NCBI GenBank assembly: GCA_934635515.1
Contig: CAKTZK010000048.1
Coordinates: 1-12,044, forward strand
Reading direction: 5' to 3'
Origin: an uncultured Oscillospiraceae bacterium
GTDB taxonomy: Bacteria > Bacillota_A > Clostridia > Oscillospirales > Oscillospiraceae
DNA: 12,044 nt
In this document: positions 5,787 through 12,044 of the stretch, in pieces
How positions within the stretch are numbered: position 1 is the stretch's first letter
Layout of the letters: each line of letters starts with the position of its first letter
Made by a program: the position numbers and the translations under genes
The notes under the pieces: model-generated
Told to the model about the DNA's origin: nothing
What the model saw: only the letters and a program-made list of their open reading frames with translations
The model's database searches: none

Positions 5787-5818
5787 TTTTTGCCGCAGGC
5801 TCACCCCTGCGGCAAAAA
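5787..5818. terminator. Symmetric terminator-like hairpin after pnuC
   Basis: TTTTTGCCGCAGG (5787-5799) and CCTGCGGCAAAAA (5806-5818) are a perfect 13-bp inverted repeat around a 6-nt loop, starting 17 nt after the stop codon. The T/A blocks flanking the GC core give some terminator character on both strands, but on the + strand the bases after the GC core are A-rich with only TTTCTT beyond, so efficiency is uncertain. Confidence 0.55.
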
Positions 5819-5824
5819 AATTTC

Positions 5825-5855
5825 TTGACATCGTAAAAAAATACTGCTTTATTAT
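5825..5855 (+). promoter_or_regulatory. Promoter of the methyltransferase-dprA-topA-trmFO-plsX operon
   Basis: TTGACA (5825-5830) is a perfect -35. The AT-rich stretch 5848-5858 offers several -10 choices: TTTATT at 17-bp spacing or TATTAT (5850-5855) at 19 bp. The leader to the first gene is about 90 nt and includes a 6-bp stem CACCGC (5868-5873) with GCGGTG (5885-5890). No other promoter-like match of similar quality was seen to the right. Confidence 0.6.
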
Positions 5856-5950
5856 ATAGGTATATGACACCGCGGCAGGCGGGGGCGGTGAACAGGTCTT
5901 CGTTTCCGCCGCTCCGGTTTGCCCCAATTCCCGCCAAAGGAGGACACCCC

Positions 5951-6721
5951 ATGGACTGCATCACTTCCCGCGCCAACCCGCTTCTGGTCCATCTGCGCCG
6001 ATTGGGCTCCGACGCGGCCTACCGCCGCAAGTGCGGCCAGTTTCTGGGCGACGGCCCGAAGCTGCTGCAGGAGGCCCTTTTGTGGAAGGCGGAGCTGGTG
6101 AGCGTGGTGTGTACGGAGGGGGTCTCCCTGCCGCCTCTGCCGGCGGATGTGCGCCTGGCTCAGGTACCGGCGGATGTAATGGTCTCCGTTTCGCCTATGA
6201 AGACGCCCCAGGGCGTTTTATTCGCCTGCCGCATCCCGGTGGCTGCCTTGCCGGAAAAGCTTACAGGACGGCGCTATATGGCCCTGGAGGGGGTCCAAGA
6301 TCCGGGCAACGTGGGCGCGGTGCTGCGCACGCTGGATGCCTTTGACGGGGACGGATTGTTTTTGCTTCCCGGCTGCGCCGACCCCTTCAGCCCCAAGACC
6401 CTCCGGGCCTCCATGGGCGCGGTGCTGCGCAGGCCGGTGTGGCCCTGCACGATCCGGGAGCTGCGCCGGCTGCTGGACGGGAGCGGTATGCCCCTTTACG
6501 GCGCCGCCCTCCGGGAGGACACCCTGGATGCCAGGGATGTGGACCTTACCCGGGCCGCCATCGCCATCGGCAGCGAGGGGCGGGGACTTTCCCGGGAGCT
6601 GCTGGACCTGTGCGACGGGACCATTCGCATCCCGATGTCTGAACGCTGCGAGTCGCTGAACGCCGCCGTGGCCGCCTCCGTGCTTTTGTGGGAGGGCTAT
6701 CGGGGCGGAGACAGGAGGTAA
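5951..6721 (+). CDS. SpoU/TrmH-family RNA 2'-O-ribose methyltransferase
   Basis: A SPOUT-superfamily enzyme that transfers a methyl group from S-adenosylmethionine to a ribose 2'-OH, most likely in 23S rRNA. ATG 5951 is fixed by AAAGGAGG (5936-5943). At 256 residues it has the usual two parts: an N-terminal RNA substrate-binding domain (~1-95, with FLGDGPKLLQEAL) and the knotted catalytic domain. All three SpoU motifs are intact: motif 1 LEGVQDPGNVGAVLRT with N120 and R126, motif 2 IAIGSEGRGLS with E209, and motif 3 IRIPMSERCESLNAAVAAS with S235 and N237. The exact target nucleotide cannot be read from sequence; RlmB, TsnR and YsgA-like proteins all share this form. It leads the operon, with the dprA start six bases after its stop. 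Confidence 0.93.
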   Translation: MDCITSRANPLLVHLRRLGSDAAYRRKCGQFLGDGPKLLQEALLWKAELVSVVCTEGVSLPPLPADVRLAQVPADVMVSVSPMKTPQGVLFACRIPVAALPEKLTGRRYMALEGVQDPGNVGAVLRTLDAFDGDGLFLLPGCADPFSPKTLRASMGAVLRRPVWPCTIRELRRLLDGSGMPLYGAALREDTLDARDVDLTRAAIAIGSEGRGLSRELLDLCDGTIRIPMSERCESLNAAVAASVLLWEGYRGGDRR

Positions 6722-6726
6722 TGGAG

Positions 6727-7956
6727 ATGTCTGCCCTTACGTACTGGGTCTGGCTGGCGTCCTGCCCGCATGTGAGCGCCGGCTGCCAGCGCGCCCTTTT
6801 GGAGCATTTCGGCTCCGCGGAGGAGGTCTACTACGCCGAAGCAGGGGCCCTTGCCCAGGTGGAGGGCGTGGGAGAGGACCAGATCCGGGCGCTGGAGAAT
6901 AAGTCGCTGGATGCTGCCGAGGCCATTTTGGAGGCCTGCGCCGCCAAGGATATTTTTGTGCTGACACAGCAGGATGCCCTGTATCCCCAGCGGCTGGGGA
7001 ATATTTTCGACCCGCCGCTGCTGCTGTATGGCAGGGGATCTATGCCGATGTTTGACAGCGAAATGGCCGTTTCTGTGGTGGGCACCCGGAACTGCACGCC
7101 CTATGGCCTGCGCATGGCCGAGCAGTTCGGCTATGGGCTGGGCAGGCAGGGCGCGATTGTGGTCTCGGGCCTGGCCCGGGGCATTGACGGCGCGGCCCAC
7201 CGGGGCGCGCTGCGGTCCGGCGGCTTTACGGCCGCGGTGCTGGGCTGCGGCGTGGACGTGGTATACCCGGTGAGCAACCGCCGCCTGTATGAGGACATTC
7301 TCTCCTCCGGGGTGATCCTTTCGGAGTATCCGCCGGGTACGGAGCCTGCGCCCTGGCGGTTTCCCGCGCGAAACCGCATTATCAGCGGCCTGACGCTGGC
7401 CACGCTGGTGGTGGAGGCGCCGGAAAAGAGCGGCGCGCTCATTACCGCCGCCACGGCTCTGGAGCAGGGACGGGATGTGTTTGCTGTTCCCGGGCCGCTG
7501 GATTCACCCCACAGCCTGGGCTGCAACCGGCTGATCCGGGACGGCGCGGGCCTGGCGATGGACAGCTGGGACCTCCTGCGGGCATATTCCGGGCGCTATC
7601 CCCATAAGCTCCACCCGGAGGAGGAGACGCTGCCGCCGCTTCCCCGGGAGAGCCGACAGGAAAAGCCGGGGGAGACGGTCCCGGCGGAGCCCCTTTCGGC
7701 GGAGCCGGAGAAGCCCGCGCTGCCGGTCCTGGACCTGGAGAAGGACGGCGAAAAATTTACCCGGGCGCAGATCGCCGTTCTGCGGATATTAGACGATAAA
7801 AAACCCATGCTGATAGATGACCTGGCCGCGCGGACGGACATTCCCATGCGGCAGATCCTGTCGGCAGTGACAATGCTTGAAATAGACGGCCTCATCCGCC
7901 AGGAGGGCATGCGTATGTTCCTGCGGACCGTGGAGGTCAGTGAAACAAAGGAGTAA
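6727..7956 (+). CDS. dprA: DNA-processing protein DprA (Smf)
   Basis: DprA binds incoming single-stranded DNA during natural transformation, shields it and loads RecA. I chose ATG 6727 because AGGAGG (6713-6718) is 8 nt away; ATG 6721 overlaps the previous stop but sits only 2 nt from it. The 409-residue product has an N-terminal helical region (~1-90), the DprA Rossmann-like core (~95-300) and a C-terminal winged-helix domain (~344-400, FTRAQIAVLRIL). Core landmarks are VVGTRNCTPYG (118-128), SGLARGIDGAAHRGAL (147-162) and FPARNRIISGL (212-222). A Pro/Glu-rich spacer (~300-340) joins core and tail. Nothing is truncated. Presence of dprA does not prove competence, since it is widespread in non-competent bacteria; no com genes lie in view. 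Confidence 0.96.
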   Translation: MSALTYWVWLASCPHVSAGCQRALLEHFGSAEEVYYAEAGALAQVEGVGEDQIRALENKSLDAAEAILEACAAKDIFVLTQQDALYPQRLGNIFDPPLLLYGRGSMPMFDSEMAVSVVGTRNCTPYGLRMAEQFGYGLGRQGAIVVSGLARGIDGAAHRGALRSGGFTAAVLGCGVDVVYPVSNRRLYEDILSSGVILSEYPPGTEPAPWRFPARNRIISGLTLATLVVEAPEKSGALITAATALEQGRDVFAVPGPLDSPHSLGCNRLIRDGAGLAMDSWDLLRAYSGRYPHKLHPEEETLPPLPRESRQEKPGETVPAEPLSAEPEKPALPVLDLEKDGEKFTRAQIAVLRILDDKKPMLIDDLAARTDIPMRQILSAVTMLEIDGLIRQEGMRMFLRTVEVSETKE

Positions 7957-7965
7957 CAGAAAACT

Positions 7966-10305
7966 ATGGCAAAAAAGGCTGCAAAAAACCTGGTGATCGT
8001 GGAGTCCCCGGCCAAGGCCAAGACCATTGGCAAGTATCTGGGCCCAGATTATGAGGTCATGGCCAGCATGGGCCACCTGCGCGACCTGCCCAAAAGCAAG
8101 ATCGGGATCGACTTTGAGAACGATTTTAAGCCCGATTACCGGGCCATCCGGGGCAAGGAGGACATCATCAAGGCCCTGAAAAAGGCGGCGGACAAGGCCA
8201 ACATGGTCTATCTGGCCACCGACCCGGACCGTGAGGGAGAGGCCATCAGCTGGCATTTGAAGTATCTGCTGGACCTGGACAATGCCAAGACCCGGCGGGT
8301 CACCTTCAATGAGATCACCAAGAAGGTGGTGCAGGAGAGCATCGCCGCCCCCCGGAGCATCGACCAGGACCTGGTGGATGCCCAGCAGGCCCGGCGTGTG
8401 CTGGACCGGATCGTGGGCTACCGCCTGTCTCCGCTGCTGTGGAAGAAGATCCGGCGGGGCCTGTCCGCAGGGCGGGTCCAGTCCGTGGCTATGCGGCTGG
8501 TAGCCCAGCGGGAGAAGGAGATCGAGGAGTTCGTCCCCCAGGAATACTGGACCCTGGACGCCCTGCTGACCAAGCGGGGGCAGACGGCCCCCTTCAAGGC
8601 CCACTATTACGGAAAGAACGGGAAGAAGTATGAGCCCGCCTCCCAGGAGGAGGCCCAGGCTATCTGCCGGGATGTGGAGGCCCAGCCCTTTACGGTGCAG
8701 ACCGTGAAGCGGGCGGATAAGCAGCGGTCCCCGTCCCCTCCCTTTACCACCTCCACCCTCCAGCAGGAGGCCTCCCGCAAGCTGAACATGACTCCCCGGC
8801 GCACTATGGCCATTGCCCAGCAGCTGTATGAGGGTGTGGAGATCAGCGGCGAGGGCGCCGTGGGTCTCATCACCTACATGCGTACCGACTCTCTGCGCAT
8901 TTCCCGGGAGGCCCAGGTGGCCGCCCGCAGCCTCATTGACAGCCGCTACGGCGCCGCCTACCGGCCGGATGCCTTCCGGCAGTATAAGGCCAAGGCCGGG
9001 GCCCAGGATGCCCACGAGGCCATCCGCCCCAGCAACGTGCACCTCACCCCCGAGCAGGTGAAGAGCGACCTCACCGGCGAGCAGTACCGGCTCTATAAGC
9101 TGATCTGGAGCCGCTTTTTGGCAAGCCAGATGGCAAACGCCGTGTATGACAGCGTTTCCGCCGAGCTCCAGGCCGGGGTGCACACCTTCCGGGCCAGCGC
9201 CAGCAGCCTGAAGTTTGCCGGCTACGCCGCCGTGTATGAGGAGAGCCGGGACGAGGAGAAGGAAGAAAAGGAGCCCGCCCTGCCGCCTTTGGAGGAGGGG
9301 GAAGCGGTGGACCTGCAGAAAATGGAGCCGGGCCAGCACTTTACTCAGCCCCCCGCCCACTTTACCGACGCCTCTCTCATCCGAGCCCTGGAGGAAAACG
9401 GCATCGGCCGCCCCTCCACCTACGCCCCCACGGTATCTACTATCCTGGACCGGGAGTATGTGGTGAAGGAGGGCAAATACCTGCGCATGACGCCCCTGGG
9501 ATCCGTTGTAAACGACCTTATGTGCCAGCGGTTCCCCAAGATCGTGGACGTAAAATTCACCGCCAACATGGAAAAGGAGCTGGACGAGGTGGAGTCCGGC
9601 GACAAGAACTGGAAGGCGCTGCTGGGCGAGTTCTACGGCGACTTCGAGCAGAATCTTTCCCAGGTGGAAAAGGACATGGAGGGCGTATACCTGAAGGTGC
9701 CCGATGAGGTCAGCGAGGAAAAGTGCGACGTATGCGGGCGCAATATGGTGGTGAAGACCGGGCGCTTCGGCCGCTTCCTGGCCTGCCCCGGCTACCCGGA
9801 GTGTACCTTTACAAAGCCTTTGGTAGTCCAGATGCCCGGCCGCTGCCCCAAGTGCGGCGGGCGGCTCATGAAGCGCACCGGCGTCAGCCAGAAGAGCGGC
9901 AAGCAGTACACCTACTACTGCTGCGACCGCTCCACCGCCGCCGACGAGAGCCAGCGCTGCGACTTCCGCACCTGGGACGTGCCCACCAAGGAGGACTGCC
10001 CCGTGTGCGGCCAGACCATGTTCAAAAAATCCGGCAAGGGCTTTAACCGTCCCTTCTGCATCAACCCCAACTGCTCCAATTTCCTCCCGGAGGAGAAACG
10101 GGGCTACCGGAAAAAGACCGACGAGACCGCCGGGGCCGAAGGGGAAAAGAGCGCGAAAGCGACGGAAAAGACTGCAAAAAAGACCACCAAAAAGGCCGCC
10201 GGGAAAACCACCAAAACAGCCGCTAAAAAGACGGCGGCCCCTAAAAAGGCGGCGAAGACCACCACCGGAAAGGCCGCGGCCAAGAAGACCGCGGAAAAGG
10301 AGTGA
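7966..10305 (+). CDS. topA: DNA topoisomerase I (type IA)
   Basis: TopA relaxes negative supercoils by cutting one strand through a 5'-phosphotyrosine and passing the other through. The 779-residue protein has the N-terminal Toprim domain with E13 (VESPAKAKTIGKYLG) and the acidic DPDREGE (86-92). The catalytic tyrosine is Y304 in GLITYMRTDSLRIS. Three C-terminal zinc ribbons follow: C587/C590/C607/C613, C627/C630/C652 or C653/C665, and C678/C681/C698/C703. The last ~60 residues are an unusual Lys/Ala/Thr-rich tail with repeated KKT, KKA and AKKTA units, resembling histone H1 tails. AAAGGAG (7947-7953) lies inside the end of dprA, 12 nt before ATG 7966. The gap to dprA is 9 nt and trmFO starts 3 nt after the stop, so the genes are translated as a tight operon. 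Confidence 0.98.
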   Translation: MAKKAAKNLVIVESPAKAKTIGKYLGPDYEVMASMGHLRDLPKSKIGIDFENDFKPDYRAIRGKEDIIKALKKAADKANMVYLATDPDREGEAISWHLKYLLDLDNAKTRRVTFNEITKKVVQESIAAPRSIDQDLVDAQQARRVLDRIVGYRLSPLLWKKIRRGLSAGRVQSVAMRLVAQREKEIEEFVPQEYWTLDALLTKRGQTAPFKAHYYGKNGKKYEPASQEEAQAICRDVEAQPFTVQTVKRADKQRSPSPPFTTSTLQQEASRKLNMTPRRTMAIAQQLYEGVEISGEGAVGLITYMRTDSLRISREAQVAARSLIDSRYGAAYRPDAFRQYKAKAGAQDAHEAIRPSNVHLTPEQVKSDLTGEQYRLYKLIWSRFLASQMANAVYDSVSAELQAGVHTFRASASSLKFAGYAAVYEESRDEEKEEKEPALPPLEEGEAVDLQKMEPGQHFTQPPAHFTDASLIRALEENGIGRPSTYAPTVSTILDREYVVKEGKYLRMTPLGSVVNDLMCQRFPKIVDVKFTANMEKELDEVESGDKNWKALLGEFYGDFEQNLSQVEKDMEGVYLKVPDEVSEEKCDVCGRNMVVKTGRFGRFLACPGYPECTFTKPLVVQMPGRCPKCGGRLMKRTGVSQKSGKQYTYYCCDRSTAADESQRCDFRTWDVPTKEDCPVCGQTMFKKSGKGFNRPFCINPNCSNFLPEEKRGYRKKTDETAGAEGEKSAKATEKTAKKTTKKAAGKTTKTAAKKTAAPKKAAKTTTGKAAAKKTAEKE

Positions 10306-10308
10306 GCC

Positions 10309-11619
10309 ATGCAAGTAACGGTGATCGGCGCGGGCCTGGCGGGCAGTGAGGCTGCCTGGCAGCTGGCCCAAAGAGGGCTCTGCGTAAGGCTTTGTGAGAT
10401 GAAGCCGGAGAAGAAGATCCCCGCCCATGAAAGCGAATATTTTGCCGAGCTTTGCTGTAGCAATTCTCTGCGCTCGGACCAGCTGGAAAATGCTGTAGGA
10501 CTGCTGAAGGAGGAGCTGCGGCGGCTGGACAGCCTGATTTTGCGCTGCGCGGACGCCACCCGGGTCCCTGCCGGGGGCGCGTTGGCGGTGGACCGCCACG
10601 GCTTTGCAAAAATGGTCACGGAGGCCATCAGAAACCATCCGAATATTGAAGTTATTCCCGGCGAGGTGACGGAGATCCCTGAGGGCGAAGTGCTGGTGGC
10701 CACCGGCCCCTTGACCAGCGACGCTTTTGCCGAAAAGCTCTTGGATCTGCTGGGCCGGGAGAACACGACCCTGAACTTTTTCGACGCCGCCGCCCCGCTC
10801 CTGTCCTTTGAGAGCGTGGATATGGAGTCGGCCTATTTTGCCTCCCGGTACGACAAGGGGACCCCGGACTATATCAACTGTCCCATGGAAAAAGAGGAGT
10901 ATCTGGCTTTTTGGAAAGCCCTGACGGAGGCGGAGGAGGCCCCGGTCCACGGGTTTGAGGACGGGCAGGTCTTCGAGGGGTGTATGCCTGTGGAGGTCAT
11001 GGCCCGTCGGGGGGAGGACACCCTGCGCTACGGGCCCTTAAAGCCCCGGGGCCTGAAGGACCCCAAGACCGGCCGGGAGCCCTACGCCGTGGTGCAGCTG
11101 CGCAAGGACAACGCCGACGGCAGCATCTACAACCTGGTGGGCTTCCAGACCCACCTGAAGTGGCCGGAGCAGAAGCGGGTGTTTACCATGATCCCGGCTC
11201 TGAAGGACGCGCAGTTCCTGCGCTACGGGGTGATGCACCGGAACACCTATCTGGACTCTCCCCGGCTGCTGGACCGGTATTACCGGCTGAAAAAGCAGCC
11301 CCGCCTTGCCTTTGCCGGGCAGATGACCGGGGTGGAGGGCTATGTGGAGTCCTGCGCCAGCGGCTTTCTGGCCGGGGTGGAAATGGCCCGGCGGCTCAAG
11401 GGACAGGCCCCCCTGGGCTTTCCTCAGGAGACGGCCATCGGCGCCCTGGGCCTGTATGTGAGCAACGAAAGCGTGGGCGTTTTCCAGCCGATGAATATCA
11501 ATTTCGGCATTATCCCGCCCCTTTCACACCGGGTGAAAGGGAAGCGGAACAAGAATGCGGAGCTTTCCGCCCGTTCTTTGCAGATCATTGACCAAATGCG
11601 CGAGGAGGTGCTGGCTTGA
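10309..11619 (+). CDS. trmFO: Folate/FAD-dependent tRNA (uracil-54-C5)-methyltransferase TrmFO
   Basis: TrmFO makes 5-methyluridine (T54) in the T-loop of tRNAs, taking the carbon from methylenetetrahydrofolate and reducing it with FADH2, the route common in Gram-positives. The 436 residues begin with the FAD-binding MQVTVIGAGLAGSEAAWQLA. The two redox/catalytic cysteines known from the family are present: C50 in ELCCSNSLRSDQ and C225 in FEGCMPVEVMA. Later signatures include RNTYLDSPRLL, FAGQMTGVEGYVES and MNINFGIIPPL. Length is normal. ATG 10309 has AAAAGGAG (10295-10302) six bases upstream, within the end of topA. Its TGA overlaps the ATG of plsX by one base (TGATG), implying translational coupling. 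Confidence 0.98.
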   Translation: MQVTVIGAGLAGSEAAWQLAQRGLCVRLCEMKPEKKIPAHESEYFAELCCSNSLRSDQLENAVGLLKEELRRLDSLILRCADATRVPAGGALAVDRHGFAKMVTEAIRNHPNIEVIPGEVTEIPEGEVLVATGPLTSDAFAEKLLDLLGRENTTLNFFDAAAPLLSFESVDMESAYFASRYDKGTPDYINCPMEKEEYLAFWKALTEAEEAPVHGFEDGQVFEGCMPVEVMARRGEDTLRYGPLKPRGLKDPKTGREPYAVVQLRKDNADGSIYNLVGFQTHLKWPEQKRVFTMIPALKDAQFLRYGVMHRNTYLDSPRLLDRYYRLKKQPRLAFAGQMTGVEGYVESCASGFLAGVEMARRLKGQAPLGFPQETAIGALGLYVSNESVGVFQPMNINFGIIPPLSHRVKGKRNKNAELSARSLQIIDQMREEVLA

Positions 11620-12044
11620 TGAAAATTATCGTAGACGCTATGGGCGGCGACAACGCGCCCCTGGAAATTGTAAAAGGCGCCCTGGCCGGGCAGAAGCGCT
11701 GGGGCGTGGACATTGTGCTCACCGGGGACGAGAGCGCCATCCGGGGCGCTCTGGCCCAGTGCGGGCAAAACGAGGTGCCTGCGGGGGTGGAGATCATTGC
11801 AACCTCCCAGACCGTGGAGATGTGCGACGACCCGGCCACGGTGTTCCGCCGGAAGAAGGACACCTCCATGGGCGTGGGACTGACCATGCTGCGGGAGGGG
11901 ATGGCGGACGCACTGGTCTCCGCCGGGTCCACCGGGGCCCTGCTCACCGGGGCGACGCTCATCACCAAGCGCATCCACGGCATCCGCCGGGCTGCCATGG
12001 CCCCGGTGATCCCCACCACCACGGGGCAGGCGGTGCTCATTGAC
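11619..12044 (+). CDS. plsX: Phosphate acyltransferase PlsX (3' end outside window)
   Basis: PlsX converts acyl-ACP and phosphate to acyl-phosphate, the donor for PlsY in the first step of phospholipid synthesis; it works at the inner face of the membrane. Only the first 142 codons are present; the frame is open at the right edge, against about 330-345 residues for a full protein. The N-terminus shows the hallmark VDAMGGDNAP (5-14), then EMCDDP, the SMGVGL region and SAGSTGALL, near the catalytic and substrate-binding region of the family. In the last motif a Ser stands where Asn is more usual (SAGNTGALL). ATG 11619 overlaps the trmFO stop by one base, with AGGAGG (11603-11608) ten bases upstream. 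In Firmicutes plsX usually precedes fatty-acid genes such as fabD or acpP, expected beyond the edge. Confidence 0.96.
   Translation, partial: MKIIVDAMGGDNAPLEIVKGALAGQKRWGVDIVLTGDESAIRGALAQCGQNEVPAGVEIIATSQTVEMCDDPATVFRRKKDTSMGVGLTMLREGMADALVSAGSTGALLTGATLITKRIHGIRRAAMAPVIPTTTGQAVLID

Noticed and set aside
6721..6726. ATG 6721 as the dprA start
   Set aside because: It lies only 2 nt after AGGAGG, too close for initiation. ATG 6727 has the normal 8-nt spacing.
7789..10950. A 1053-codon open frame on the minus strand opposite dprA, topA and trmFO
   Set aside because: It is a shadow of GC-rich coding on the + strand, where the proteins are certain. Its translation is low-complexity Gly/Leu/His-rich sequence without family motifs.
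1..12044. CRISPR array, transposase, phage or toxin-antitoxin genes
   Set aside because: No regularly spaced direct repeats and no such protein motifs were seen. All confident genes are housekeeping, regulatory or transport.

Overview
The window is a compact, GC-rich stretch of bacterial chromosome with every confident gene on the + strand. Gene content (greA-lysS; dprA-topA-trmFO-plsX), strong AGGAGG ribosome binding sites, folate-dependent TrmFO and sigma-A type TTGACA/TATAAT promoters point to a Firmicute. The high GC and protein style suggest a gut Clostridia lineage near the Oscillospiraceae. That placement is inference from style, not from a database match.

Layout. Positions 1-115 hold two hairpins that look like the transcription end of an operon lying to the left. 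Positions 116-550 carry no convincing gene. Instead 125-480 is a dense array of hairpins whose two ends are complementary to each other, either a dispersed repeat or a structured RNA. An unrecognised 230-residue protein gene (551-1243) follows. A perfect promoter overlapping its stop codon then drives greA (1345-1821) and lysS (1862-3805), a lysyl-tRNA synthetase carrying an extra C-terminal tRNA-binding domain of the Trbp111/MetRS-tail type. After a terminator comes an AraC-family regulator with a GyrI-like ligand domain (3949-4923). A second perfect promoter overlapping its stop codon precedes a roughly 120-nt folded leader and a PnuC-family membrane transporter gene (5075-5770).

From about 5825 to the right edge lies a tightly packed five-gene operon: a SpoU/TrmH-class rRNA or tRNA 2'-O-methyltransferase, dprA, topA, trmFO and the start of plsX, with gaps from +9 to -1 nt. 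It joins RNA modification, DNA uptake and topology, and entry to phospholipid synthesis, a housekeeping grouping related to the dprA-topA-trmFO order of other Firmicutes.

Most of the coding content is ordinary core genome. The parts most worth a second look are non-coding: the 125-480 hairpin element and the pnuC leader. Next come the LysRS fusion and a possible internal translation start that would release the ligand-binding half of the AraC regulator as a separate protein. I see no CRISPR array, transposase, phage gene, rRNA or tRNA.
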